Of a stretch of DNA of 64,000 nucleotides, positions 47,485-56,702 are shown piece by piece (within the stretch, counting starts at the first letter, position 1; each line of letters starts with the position of its first letter). Under the pieces are notes generated by a model. The model was not told the DNA's origin and did no database searches. It was given only the letters and a program-made list of their open reading frames with translations. Both the position numbers and the translations under genes were made by a program. Origin of the DNA: an uncultured Burkholderiales bacterium (GTDB lineage: Bacteria > Pseudomonadota > Gammaproteobacteria > Burkholderiales > Burkholderiaceae_C); assembly GCA_945952065.1 (NCBI GenBank), contig CAMFGY010000030.1, positions 1-64,000 of the forward strand, given 5' to 3'.

Positions 47485-47925
47485 ATGGCACTGACGAAAA
47501 AGGGCGAGTTCTGGTACGGGACGACCTCGGGCGACACCCAAGCCGAGCTGCGCAGCTACAGCATTGCGAATCGCCATGAGGCGACCCGGTTTGCCGCGTC
47601 CAAATGCGACTGCGGGTGCCGCACCTTCGCCTTGCAGACCGATGAAGAGGCCGGCGTGGCCATACGCACCTGCACCGACTGCGGGCAGGAACATCTGATG
47701 GGCAACAGCGCAGACCATGTTCAAGAGGCCATGCCCGAGACCCACGAATGCGTGTGCGAGAACGAAGTGTTTGAACTGATGTCCGGCGTCTGCGTGCACA
47801 AGGGCACACATGATGTGCGCTGGTACTACATCGCTTGCCACTGCGTGGAATGCAATCTGGTCGGCGTCTTCGCAGACTGGCAATGTGAAGCCGGTGATGC
47901 AGCGGCCTTTCTTGCCAAGGTGTGA
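47485..47925 (+). CDS. Cysteine-rich protein of unknown function (146 aa)
   Basis: The chain has eleven cysteines in pairs (CDCGC, CTDCG, CVCEN, ACHCVEC), suggesting one or two zinc ribbons. No signal peptide or membrane segment is visible and the rest is acidic. GGAG precedes the ATG by about eight bases. It is divergent from gcvPA. I do not recognise the family; RNA/DNA binding or a small regulatory role is possible. Confidence 0.6.
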   Translation: MALTKKGEFWYGTTSGDTQAELRSYSIANRHEATRFAASKCDCGCRTFALQTDEEAGVAIRTCTDCGQEHLMGNSADHVQEAMPETHECVCENEVFELMSGVCVHKGTHDVRWYYIACHCVECNLVGVFADWQCEAGDAAAFLAKV

Positions 47926-48015
47926 CGGTGTGACGGGCCAAGCCTCCCGACAGCAAAAAATTCGCGCTCTGCTGAGAGCCGCGCTGCGGCATGGGGCGCC
48001 CTCAGTCGGCTGCCC

Positions 48016-48504
48016 TCATTCGGCTGCCTTCGGCAAAGCCAGCTTGAAGCTCAGGCCATGTTGCTCAAAGCCCAAGTGTTGGTAGAAGGCATGGGCCTCT
48101 AGGCGCCGCAGATTGGACGACAGCGCCAGCTTGTAGCAACCCGCCTGAGCGGCCAGGTGCAGGGCGTCTTGCATCAAAGCACGGCCCACACCCTGCCCCT
48201 GCAAGCCCGCATCAACACCAACGCTTTCGACCACGGCACAAGGCGTGGCCTGGTGCGAGAGCATGGGCAAGATGAACAGGGTCAAGGTGCCGACGATGCG
48301 AGCTCCCTCCCCTTCAGCAGACTCCGCAAGCTCCGCCACACGCACCCGCGCGCCCGGCCAGGCGCGCAATTGCTGCCAGGCCCGGTGCAGGCTTTGCAAG
48401 TCAGCTTGCCCGGCCGGGTCCAAGCCACTGCTTTCAAACAACTGCAAGAGGCCGGGGAGGTCTGCCTCGACCGCATCGCGGATCTGCAGCGCCGCCACGC
48501 TCAC
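48016..48504 (-). CDS. GNAT-family N-acetyltransferase
   Basis: The 162-aa protein has the acetyl-CoA loop VESVGVDAGLQGQGVGRALM (Q-G-x-G-x-G-R) and YKLALSSNLRRLEAHAFYQHLGFE. It is in the PhnO/AAC-like part of the family. It starts at a GTG overlapping the EF-hand gene's TGA (GTGA), so it is translated in tandem with it. Substrate unknown. Confidence 0.8.
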   Translation of the reverse strand: MSVAALQIRDAVEADLPGLLQLFESSGLDPAGQADLQSLHRAWQQLRAWPGARVRVAELAESAEGEGARIVGTLTLFILPMLSHQATPCAVVESVGVDAGLQGQGVGRALMQDALHLAAQAGCYKLALSSNLRRLEAHAFYQHLGFEQHGLSFKLALPKAAE

Positions 48505-49118
48505 TTCTTGGCAGCGGCCGCTTTGGCGGCTTCGCGTTTGTGCTCCGCCAGCGACTCTTTGAACATGGCCCGATGCTTGGACTCGAACTCCAAGACTTCG
48601 CTCAGGCTGAGGCGGTCGTCATGATTGGCATCGGCTTCATCGAAAAAAGCCATGCGGGCTTCAACCAACTCCTTGAAGCTGAGCTTCAAGTCCCCATTGC
48701 TATCGCTGCGTTGGAGCAAGCGCAGCATTGCCCGCACCGCGCCGCGGTCGGGAATCGACTCCAACTCGGCCTTGGTGATCTCGCCGTTGTGGTCCAGATC
48801 CAGCGCGCGCCATGACTTGAGGATGTCTTTGTGGAATTCATCCAAGCTGATCACGCCGTCGTTGTCACGATCAGAAGCCGCGAACGCTTTTTGGGTGGCG
48901 CTGGGCGATGTGCTGCCCAAGACTTCCAACACGGCTTTTTGATCCGCTTTTTGACCGGCCTTTTTATGGGCGGCGCCAGGGTGGGCGGCCGAAGCGGATG
49001 CCGCCGTCGCTGCCGCACCCTCGGCCAGTGCGGGCATCGCCACCCAGCCCCAGGCTGAACAAACCGCACCGGCCAACAGGGCGCGCCCCAGGTTTTGCTT
49101 CAAGGTTTTCATTGCCAT
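48501..49118 (-). CDS. Secreted protein with four EF-hands
   Basis: The 205-aa protein has an N-terminal signal peptide (about 1-32, ending PALAEG), an Ala/Lys-rich linker, then four calcium-binding loops: DRDNDGVISLDEF, DLDHNGEITKAEL, DSNGDLKLSFKEL and DANHDDRLSLSEV at about residues 82-175. The C-terminus is Lys/Ala-rich (AKAAAAKK). It probably buffers or senses calcium in the periplasm. The ATG at 49118 has GAGGG upstream. Confidence 0.82.
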   Translation of the reverse strand: MAMKTLKQNLGRALLAGAVCSAWGWVAMPALAEGAAATAASASAAHPGAAHKKAGQKADQKAVLEVLGSTSPSATQKAFAASDRDNDGVISLDEFHKDILKSWRALDLDHNGEITKAELESIPDRGAVRAMLRLLQRSDSNGDLKLSFKELVEARMAFFDEADANHDDRLSLSEVLEFESKHRAMFKESLAEHKREAAKAAAAKK

Positions 49119-49129
49119 ATGCCCTCGCC

Positions 49130-49954
49130 TTACCACCACCAACGTTGATTGGGGCCCCCACTGCAGCGCCACATCAAGACCTGCTGACCGGGTCGGGCAT
49201 TGCCATCGCGGATGTCCAGGCATTTGCCGTTCATCTGGCTGCGGATTTGGTTGCCGCTGCGAACCCAGCGCTGATTCGGCCCGCCACTGCAACGCCAGGC
49301 CAAGACCCGTGCGCCGTCGTTGTTGCTGCCGCCATCGATGTCCAAGCACATATCGCCCACGCGCAACTCACCGTTGCGGCTGAAGCTGAAGCGCTGGTTG
49401 TCGCCGCCCGAGCAGCGGTAGACGATCAGGCCATTGCCCTGGCGCACGCCCCCTTCGATGTCCAGGCACAAATTGTTCATGCCGCGAATCTGCCGACCCC
49501 AGCCTCCACCGCCGGGGCGGTTGGGGTAGTTGTCATCGGGGTAGTAGCCGTTGTTGTCCGATTGATCGCGGTCTTTGCTGACCTGGTTGGCGATCAGGGC
49601 CAAACCAGCAATCGCAGCCACGGCGGCGATGGCCGCGCCGGTATTGGAGCTGCTGGACGAATCGCTGGACTCGGCGTTGGTCACGACCTTGAAGCGCGCC
49701 GCGCAGCCGCTGTTGACCCACAGCTCCATATTGCTCAGGTCATAGCCCCAGCTGCGGTTGAAGCGGCAAGTTCCGGAGAGCTGCTGCTCCAGCTCAACTT
49801 CGGTGGTGCCACTGGGCAAGCGGGTGGACTCATAGCCGCCCCGCGAACGCAATTCCATGCTTTGTTCCGCTGCACGCGCAGGCGCCGCCGCCAAAGTGAC
49901 GGCAGCTGCCGTCAGGCCACACATCCACTTGCTTTGTTTGAAGAGTTTATTCAC
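49130..49954 (-). CDS. DUF3011 / ricin-type beta-trefoil lectin protein
   Basis: After a signal peptide (about 1-29) the 274-aa protein has a DUF3011-like segment (SMELRSRGGYESTRLP ... RFNRSWGYDLSNMELWVNSGC), a hydrophobic stretch with Asp/Ser-rich flank, and a C-terminal lectin of three repeats, each with CLDI and QRW/QRF (GGDNQRFSF, GGPNQRWVR, GGPNQRWWW). It should bind a carbohydrate at the cell surface or periplasm. It is separated from the EF-hand gene by 11 bases and likely co-transcribed with it. Confidence 0.82.
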   Translation of the reverse strand: MNKLFKQSKWMCGLTAAAVTLAAAPARAAEQSMELRSRGGYESTRLPSGTTEVELEQQLSGTCRFNRSWGYDLSNMELWVNSGCAARFKVVTNAESSDSSSSSNTGAAIAAVAAIAGLALIANQVSKDRDQSDNNGYYPDDNYPNRPGGGGWGRQIRGMNNLCLDIEGGVRQGNGLIVYRCSGGDNQRFSFSRNGELRVGDMCLDIDGGSNNDGARVLAWRCSGGPNQRWVRSGNQIRSQMNGKCLDIRDGNARPGQQVLMWRCSGGPNQRWWW

Positions 49955-50078
49955 TGCTACTCACCCTTGATTGACCGTTAGGCGAGCGTAGGTTAGCAGT
50001 TTTTAGCTCGCCCCTGAGGCCTTGCGCCGCAGGGCCTGCCGCGCTGGGGCAGGCTGCGCTGCCCTGGCCCTGGGGGGC

Positions 50079-52106
50079 TCAAAGCACCATGGCATAGCGG
50101 GTGTAGAAGCGCCGGCCTGAGGCGTCTTGGGCAATCAACCAGAGTTCGCTGCGCACCGGGCTGAAGTTGCCCGGCAGCGCCAGCGCAGGCAAGACCAAAC
50201 TGGTTTTGCCGCCGGTGGGCGCGGCACTGTCCACAATCCAGGGCACCAAGGCGCCAAGCACCACCGTGCGCACCTGCAGCATGCGCAGATCGGGGTTGGC
50301 GGCAGCCCATGCGCTCCAGTTCAGGGTCCAGTCGCTCTTCAAGGCATCAAACCGAAGCGGTTTGTCGGTGCTGACGCCGTCCAGCACCGGGAAGCGCGCG
50401 TTGGCCACCTCGCTCAAGACATCGGCCCGCAAATAGACCGCACGAGTTTCCGCCGCACCTGCCAGGCTGTAGGCCACCGTGTATTTGCCCCCGCGCTGGC
50501 CATCGGCCGGGCCGATCCAGGCCACATTGGCTTTTTGCACGGCGGTGTCACTGATGTCCCCGGTGGGGTCTTGCAAGGTGGCACCGGGCGTTTTGGCAAA
50601 GCACAGCAGCGCACGCCGGCAATAGGCGAAGCCCAGGCCAAAGCCTCCCGGCGTCTGCACCGTGGCGCTGTCCAGCAGCTTGCTGGGCAAGGCATCACCC
50701 TGCGCCGGCTTTTGCGCCTGAATTTCGAACTGCAAGCCCAGGCTGGGGTTGGGGGTTTGGCTGCTGCTCAAGGCCCCACTGCCCTCCAGCGCCAAATAGG
50801 CCATGGGATAGACCGCCACCTCGAGCTTTTTGCCGTTGCCGACCAGATTCCACTTGCTGCCCGTGGTGGAGCTTTTGTTGTAGCTGAGGGCGTCGCTGAA
50901 GACGCCTTGCACCGTGCCGCTGGCATCGGTCACCAAAGAAGAGAACAAGACCTTCACGCACAGCCCGCTGCTGATGCTGTCGTCTGCACAAGCAGTCGCC
51001 TGCACTTTGCCCAGCTGCAAGCCGCGTGCGGCATAACTGGCCAACAAGGCGGCAAGGTCCGCCTTTTGACGACCGTTGTGCTGCACATAGGCGGCCAGCA
51101 AAGGGTGCGCCGCAATCGTGGTGGCGCTCTGGGACTGCAGCATCAATTGATTGATGGCCGCACTGAATTCATCCAAAGAGCCCATATTGGCCAGGGTTGC
51201 CGTGGGGCTGGTGGCGGCTTTCAAGACCGAGCTGATCGCATTGGCGGGCACACCGCTGGCGGCTTTCAACAACTCGGCCTGCGCTTGTGGCAACTCCACC
51301 ACCACCTCGGGCGACGCGCCCACCATCAGCTTGTTGGAGAGCTGCAGCTGAGCGACACCTCGGCTGCTCTTGGCCAGATCCACCCGCAAAGACTCGAGCA
51401 AAAGGTCTTGCGCCCCTTTATTGGCCACAAAAGCCGGGTCGCCCAACAAGTCCAAGGTCTTGGGGTCGGTGATCTTCAGGTCGGTCAGCTGGGTTTTGAC
51501 CAGGGTTTTGACAAAGTCGCCCGCAGCACTGGCGGCTGTGGCCACTTGGGCAATGGTCGATTTGTTCTGATCAGCGGCAGCGAACACCGGCTTGGGGTCG
51601 CCGCCCATGGCCAGGGCCACGATGGCGTCGCTCAGCGGCGTCACATTGGCCACCATGGCCGCGCTGGCCGCACTCATCACCGGCACTGCGGAATGCAAGA
51701 CCTGCGGCATGCCGGCGGCATCCACCCCACGCACCTGCACCAAGAGCGGCGCCGTCAGGGTCTTGCTGCTCAGGGTCAGCGCATATGAGCCATCACTGGC
51801 CAAGGTGCTGGCGCTGCCAACGGCCGTGCCGGTGCCGTCCAACACTTTGACCTGCGCACCGGTCAGCGGCGCAGCCACTGCAGCCACACCACTGAGCGTT
51901 GGCGGGGCACTGAACACAATGGCCGCGCCGCTGGAGGCGCTGCTGCTGTCTGTGCTGCTGCCACCGCCGCCACCGCCCCCGCAGGCGCTCATGCCCAGGC
52001 CCAGCGCCAAGGCCAGCAGCAGGCCGCAGCTCGGCCCGAGAACAGGCTGAACCCGGGGCGAGGCAGAAGCCAAAGACAAGAAGGGACGCAAAGACTGATT
52101 CAGCAT
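50079..52106 (-). CDS. Large lipoprotein of unknown function (675 aa)
   Basis: The N-terminus ends in GMSACGGGGGGGSS, a lipobox at about residues 38-41 and a glycine spacer typical of outer-membrane lipoproteins. The mature part is Ala/Ser-rich with a beta-sandwich-like start (VKVLDGTGTAVGSASTLASD). A Cys pair or two lies later (ATACADDSISSGLC, YCRRALLC) but no enzyme motif is visible. It stands alone between the lectin and the dipeptide-binding protein. Role unknown. Confidence 0.6.
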   Translation of the reverse strand: MLNQSLRPFLSLASASPRVQPVLGPSCGLLLALALGLGMSACGGGGGGGSSTDSSSASSGAAIVFSAPPTLSGVAAVAAPLTGAQVKVLDGTGTAVGSASTLASDGSYALTLSSKTLTAPLLVQVRGVDAAGMPQVLHSAVPVMSAASAAMVANVTPLSDAIVALAMGGDPKPVFAAADQNKSTIAQVATAASAAGDFVKTLVKTQLTDLKITDPKTLDLLGDPAFVANKGAQDLLLESLRVDLAKSSRGVAQLQLSNKLMVGASPEVVVELPQAQAELLKAASGVPANAISSVLKAATSPTATLANMGSLDEFSAAINQLMLQSQSATTIAAHPLLAAYVQHNGRQKADLAALLASYAARGLQLGKVQATACADDSISSGLCVKVLFSSLVTDASGTVQGVFSDALSYNKSSTTGSKWNLVGNGKKLEVAVYPMAYLALEGSGALSSSQTPNPSLGLQFEIQAQKPAQGDALPSKLLDSATVQTPGGFGLGFAYCRRALLCFAKTPGATLQDPTGDISDTAVQKANVAWIGPADGQRGGKYTVAYSLAGAAETRAVYLRADVLSEVANARFPVLDGVSTDKPLRFDALKSDWTLNWSAWAAANPDLRMLQVRTVVLGALVPWIVDSAAPTGGKTSLVLPALALPGNFSPVRSELWLIAQDASGRRFYTRYAMVL

Positions 52107-52198
52107 GGACGGCTCGACACAAAGCTAGGCTCGCCCATGCTAAGTGCCCCTGCCGCCGGGCCAAACCTCAAAAACCGCGAGGCTTTCGGCGCTTTCGC

Positions 52199-53812
52199 TC
52201 ACTTGCCCATCTTCACCCAGGAGATTTCCAGCCAGTTGTCTTCGCGGTGCACCGCGGTGACCGGGTTGCGCGCCGCCCAGGGGATCATCTGGCGGTGCAG
52301 GGGCAGCACATGGAACTGTTCCTTGTATTCGGTCAAGGCGGCCTTGATCAATTGCTCGCGTTTTTTAGGGTCAGGCTCCACCGAGGACTGGGCCGCCAAG
52401 GCGTCGAATTTTTCGTTGTGCACGCCGCCATGGTTGTAAGTGCCCACGCCGCGCTCGCCCCGGCTGCGAAACACCGGGGTCAAAATCGCCTCGGCATCAT
52501 TGATCGGCCCACCCCAGCCGTGCAAAAACAGGCTGGTGTCGGACTTCTCCAGTTTGGGGAAGTAAGTGACCCGCGGCATCGCCGACACCCTCACCTTGAC
52601 CTTGATCTGCGCCCACATGGCGGCCAAGGCCTGGCAAATTTCTTCATCATTGATGTAGCGGTTGTTCGGGCAGTCCAAGGTGACCGCAAAGCCTTCGCCA
52701 TAGCCGGCCTCCTGCATCAGCTTGCGGGCGGCAGCCAGATCAAAGGGATAACGGGCTTCCAGCGCGGCATCATGAAAGCTCGCCGTCGCGGACGGCGTGG
52801 GGCTGCCGGTGGGCACACTCAAACCATTCATCAGCTTGAGCCGCAAAGCCTCCACGTCCACGGCTTGGTACAGGGCGCGCCGCACCCTCAGGTCTTTGAA
52901 AGGGTTTTTGTCGGCATGGGGCGCGGGCACTTGGCCGTACAAGAGCTTGTCGCGGGCCTGGTCCATGCCAATGAAGATGAGCCGGTTCTCCGGGCCTTCG
53001 ATGACCTTGATGCCGCTGGTGGCACGCAGGCGCGGCACATCGCGCGGCGCGGGGTCCAGCACAAAGTCGATCTCCCCCGAGACCAGCGCGGCCAAGCGGG
53101 TGGCGTCATTGGCGATGGGGGTGAACACCGCCTGCTGCACATCGCCTTCGAATGCCCCCCACCAAGCGGTGTTGCGCTTGAAGACCGTCTTGACGCCGGG
53201 CTGGCGCGACACCAGCACATAGGGGCCGGTGCCGTTGGCGTTCATGCTGGTGTAGCTCTCTTCCTTGTTTTTGAAGTCCAAGGGCCGCGTGACTCGGTGC
53301 TTTTCAGACCAGCTCTTGCTCATCATCCAGAGCGTGTCAAGGTGCTGCAAAAACACCGGGTTGTAGCTGCTGAGTTGAAACTCCACCGTGAGGTCGTCGA
53401 TCTTGCGCGGCGTGCCCACCGCATGGGCGTACACCGCCAGTTGCGAGGTCGGCGCTGCGGCGCGTTGGATGGAGAACAGCACATCATCGGCATTGAAGGG
53501 CTGGCCGTCATGGAACTTCACCCCGGGGCGCAGTTTGAAGCGCCACAGCAACGGCGACAGCTGGGTCCATTCGCTGGCCAGGCCGGGCACGATTTTCAAA
53601 TGGCGATCGCGCCGGGTCAGGCGTTCATAGACCTGGCCATTGACCATATTGGTCAAGTTCTCGTTTTGAGAATGCGGGTCCATGGTCTGCGGATCCCCCT
53701 GGCTGGCCCAGCGCAGGGTCTGCGCCTGCAGCGCCCCACTGCTCAGACCCAAAGCCAGCAGCAGCACCGCCGCCAAGCCCACCGAACGCAACAAGCGCAG
53801 ACGCAGATTCAT
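52199..53812 (-). CDS. Family-5 extracellular substrate-binding protein (peptide/nickel type)
   Basis: The 537-aa protein has a signal peptide (LLRSVGLAAVLLLALGLSSGALQAQ) and the DppA/OppA fold (LRWASQGDPQTMDPHSQNEN, LKPGVKFHDGQPFNADDV-like KFHDGQPFNADDVLFS). The ATG at 53812 has GGAGGGAG seven bases upstream. No permease or ATPase genes are adjacent, so it either serves a transporter elsewhere or is an orphan binding protein for peptides. Confidence 0.88.
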   Translation of the reverse strand: MNLRLRLLRSVGLAAVLLLALGLSSGALQAQTLRWASQGDPQTMDPHSQNENLTNMVNGQVYERLTRRDRHLKIVPGLASEWTQLSPLLWRFKLRPGVKFHDGQPFNADDVLFSIQRAAAPTSQLAVYAHAVGTPRKIDDLTVEFQLSSYNPVFLQHLDTLWMMSKSWSEKHRVTRPLDFKNKEESYTSMNANGTGPYVLVSRQPGVKTVFKRNTAWWGAFEGDVQQAVFTPIANDATRLAALVSGEIDFVLDPAPRDVPRLRATSGIKVIEGPENRLIFIGMDQARDKLLYGQVPAPHADKNPFKDLRVRRALYQAVDVEALRLKLMNGLSVPTGSPTPSATASFHDAALEARYPFDLAAARKLMQEAGYGEGFAVTLDCPNNRYINDEEICQALAAMWAQIKVKVRVSAMPRVTYFPKLEKSDTSLFLHGWGGPINDAEAILTPVFRSRGERGVGTYNHGGVHNEKFDALAAQSSVEPDPKKREQLIKAALTEYKEQFHVLPLHRQMIPWAARNPVTAVHREDNWLEISWVKMGK

Positions 53813-53919
53813 AGGCGCACTCCCTCCCCTCGAAGCAGGCCGAGTGTAGGCAGGCGTCTTGGCTCGCAAAGCCTGGGCTTACCCGGGGGCGCAAGCCGCC
53901 AGCCCTGCACGCCACTCGC

Positions 53920-55134
53920 TCAGGCTTGGCGCCAGATGTCTTCCAGATGCGGAAAGCCCCAGTCCTGCGGCGACTCGCGCCCGAGCACCCGATCCTTGCC
54001 GCCGCTGGCCGACAGGTCCAAGGTTTGCACCGGGATCGGCATCTTGGAGCGGGTCGAGTAAAACACCCGCACCACCGGTGCCGCCAAATTCTGCGGATTC
54101 AAATCACTCACCACGGCAAGCCGGCCCGACTCGAGCCGGACCAAGCTGCCCACCGGGTAGATGCCCACGCTGCTGACAAAGGCTTTGAAGATGAGGGGAT
54201 CGAAATGCCCCTTCCAACCCGCCATGCGCTGGATCGAACCGGCCGGGTCCCAAGCCGCCTTGTAAGGCCGTGTCGACGTGATGGCGTCATACACATCACA
54301 AACCGCCCCCATGCGGGCCAGCAGACTGATTTGCTCGCCCTGCAGCTTGTGCGGGTAGCCGCTGCCGTCGATCTTTTCGTGATGGTGCAAACACACCTCC
54401 AGCGCCGCCTCCGGCACCGCCGAGCCTTGCTTGAGCATCTCCAAACCCCGCTCCGGATGGGTGCGGATGACATTGAACTCTGAATCGCTGAGCTGACCCG
54501 GCTTGTTCAACACCTCCTGGGGCATGGCCATCTTGCCTATATCGTGCAAAAGCCCGGCCAAGCCCGCTTCACGCGACTGCGCCTCATCCATGCCAAGTCG
54601 GCGTGCCAACGAAACCATCAAGGCACACACGGCCACCGAGTGCATATAGGTGTAGTTGTCCTTGGTCTTGAGCCTGGCCAGGCTGATCAGGGCCGAGGGG
54701 TTGCGCGCCACCGAGTCCGCCACCTCTTCCACAATCGGCAGGCATTGCTCGGTATCGACCGCACGCCCCATGCGGGCCTCGCCAAACAGCGACATCACCG
54801 CCTGACGGGAGCGATTCACCAACTGCGAAGCGCGCTCGACTTCATCCCCCAAGCTCAGGCGTGCACTGGCCACTGGCGCCGGCGCCAAAGCCGTTGGTGG
54901 CGGGGCAGGCACGGCGGGCAAGACCGCCGCTGCAGGTCGGTCGGCCTCAACATCCTCGCCCTTGTGGCAATCGATCCAGACCATGGCCACGCCGCTGCTT
55001 TGCAAGAGTTGCAGGTCCACCGGGTCTTGCAAAAAGAACTTGGTCTTCCAAAACGGATGCGACAGCCATGAACCTTCCAAGGACTGGATGTACATGCCCA
55101 AGCGGACCTGTTGGGTGGGGATTTTCTTGAGCAT
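53920..55134 (-). CDS. HD-GYP protein with DUF3391 domain (A)
   Basis: The 404-aa protein probably degrades or senses cyclic di-GMP. Residues about 1-50 are a DUF3391-type start (MLKKIPTQQVRLGMYIQSLE), then a Pro/Ala linker, and an HD-GYP domain with LLHDIGKMAMP and HHHEKIDGSGYP, both intact. No membrane segment is seen. It lies 121 bases downstream of a close paralogue of the same layout. Confidence 0.9.
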   Translation of the reverse strand: MLKKIPTQQVRLGMYIQSLEGSWLSHPFWKTKFFLQDPVDLQLLQSSGVAMVWIDCHKGEDVEADRPAAAVLPAVPAPPPTALAPAPVASARLSLGDEVERASQLVNRSRQAVMSLFGEARMGRAVDTEQCLPIVEEVADSVARNPSALISLARLKTKDNYTYMHSVAVCALMVSLARRLGMDEAQSREAGLAGLLHDIGKMAMPQEVLNKPGQLSDSEFNVIRTHPERGLEMLKQGSAVPEAALEVCLHHHEKIDGSGYPHKLQGEQISLLARMGAVCDVYDAITSTRPYKAAWDPAGSIQRMAGWKGHFDPLIFKAFVSSVGIYPVGSLVRLESGRLAVVSDLNPQNLAAPVVRVFYSTRSKMPIPVQTLDLSASGGKDRVLGRESPQDWGFPHLEDIWRQA

Positions 55135-55255
55135 GGGCGAGGATGGCGACGGCTTCTCGGACTGGAACGCCTCGCAGTATCGCCCCAACAAGACCAATTC
55201 AAGACCAAATCAGCCGAGCTTTCGCTGCTCACATTGGCCGATGCCGCCCTGGCAC

Positions 55256-56539
55256 TCAGGCCTTGCGCCAGATATCGTCCAGATGGGTAAAGCCCCAGTC
55301 TTGCGGCGACTCGCGGGACACCACCCGGTCGCCCGCATTGGGCTCGGACAAATCCATGGTTTGCACCGAAATCGGCAATTTGGAGCGGGTGGAGAAAAAC
55401 ACCCGCACCACCGGCGCCGCCAAGTTCTGCTGGTTCAAATCCACCACCACGGCCAAGCGCCCAGACTCCAGCCTCACCAAGCTGCCCACCGGGTAGATGC
55501 CCACACACATGACAAAGGCCTTGAACACCACCGGGTCGAAGTGTCCCGTCCACTGCGCCATGCGCTGAATGGAGCCGGCCGGGTCCCAGGCGCTTTTGTA
55601 GGGGCGCGTCGAGGTGATGGCGTCATACACATCACACACCGCCCCCATGCGCGCAAGCAAACTGATCTGATCGCCTTTGAGCCGCTTGGGGTAGCCGGTG
55701 CCATCGACTTTTTCGTGGTGGTGCAAGCACACATCCAAGGCCGCGGGCGTGACGCCACCGCTGTCTTTCAAGATTTGGTAGCCCCGCACCGGGTGGGAAC
55801 GGATCACCTGGAACTCCGCATCGGTCAGCTGACCGGCCTTGTTGAGGATTTCCAGCGGCATGGCCATCTTGCCAATGTCATGCAGCAAACCCGCCATGCC
55901 GGCCTCGCGCATTTCATCTTCATTCATGCCAAGTTGGCGACCCAAAGACACCATCAGGGCGCAGACCGCCACCGAGTGCATATAGGTGTAATCGTCCTTG
56001 GTCTTGAGCCGGGCCAGGCTGATCAAGGCCGAGGGGTTGCGAGACACCGAATTGGCAATCTCTTCCACCAGCGGCAGGCATTGCTCGGCATCCACCGAGT
56101 TGCCCATGCGTGCCTCGCCAAACAAGGCCATCACCTGCTCGCGCGAGCGGTTCATCAGCTGCGTGGCATGTTCGATTTCGGCGCTCAGGCTGACCTTGGC
56201 CTGGGCTTTGTGGGCTTCGACCGGCGCGGGCTTGGGGCTCGGGAAAATGGGCGCGGGGGCGGGAGCCGGTGTGGGCGCGGGCGTGGTCGGCGCAGCTTCT
56301 GCGGCCACACTCACCTCGACCGGCTTGGCCGGAGCGGGCGGCGCCGCATGGCCCACATCCGAGCCCTTGCTGACGTCAATCCACACCGCAGGCACGCCGC
56401 TGTTCTTCAGCGCCGCAAGATCGGCAGCGTCGCGCAACACGAACTTGGTCTTCCAGAACGGGTGAGACAGCCATGAACCCTCCATGGACTGGAGATACAT
56501 GCCCAGCTCGACTTGTTCGGTCAGGATTCTTTTGAGCAT
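55256..56539 (-). CDS. HD-GYP protein with DUF3391 domain (B)
   Basis: The 427-aa paralogue has the start MLKRILTEQVELGMYLQSME, a longer Pro/Ala-rich linker (about 85-125) and an HD-GYP domain with GLLHDIGKMAMPLEIL and HHHEKVDGTGYP. Most of the C-terminal half is near-identical to protein A, so a recent tandem duplication is likely. The ATG at 56539 gives the paralogue-matched start; the 56695 start is too far upstream. Confidence 0.9.
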   Translation of the reverse strand: MLKRILTEQVELGMYLQSMEGSWLSHPFWKTKFVLRDAADLAALKNSGVPAVWIDVSKGSDVGHAAPPAPAKPVEVSVAAEAAPTTPAPTPAPAPAPIFPSPKPAPVEAHKAQAKVSLSAEIEHATQLMNRSREQVMALFGEARMGNSVDAEQCLPLVEEIANSVSRNPSALISLARLKTKDDYTYMHSVAVCALMVSLGRQLGMNEDEMREAGMAGLLHDIGKMAMPLEILNKAGQLTDAEFQVIRSHPVRGYQILKDSGGVTPAALDVCLHHHEKVDGTGYPKRLKGDQISLLARMGAVCDVYDAITSTRPYKSAWDPAGSIQRMAQWTGHFDPVVFKAFVMCVGIYPVGSLVRLESGRLAVVVDLNQQNLAAPVVRVFFSTRSKLPISVQTMDLSEPNAGDRVVSRESPQDWGFTHLDDIWRKA

Positions 56540-56617
56540 CGATCGCCAAAAATCTGAGGGTCCGCGCAGGCCGCAAGTATCGCCCGGACGCGGCCCGGAC
56601 GATTTATCAGAATGCAT

Positions 56618-56646
56618 AAAAAAGCCGCCCTTGCGGCGGCTTTTTT
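56618..56646. terminator. Bidirectional hairpin terminator
   Basis: AAAAAAGCCGCC and GGCGGCTTTTTT form a strong stem with a five-base loop between cytochrome c4 and HD-GYP B. It ends the c4 transcript on the minus strand. Confidence 0.85.
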
Positions 56647-56702
56647 CTCGGAGGGAGGCCTCAGCGCCGCAAAGCGGCATGAGGCACAGCCTCAATCACA
56701 AA

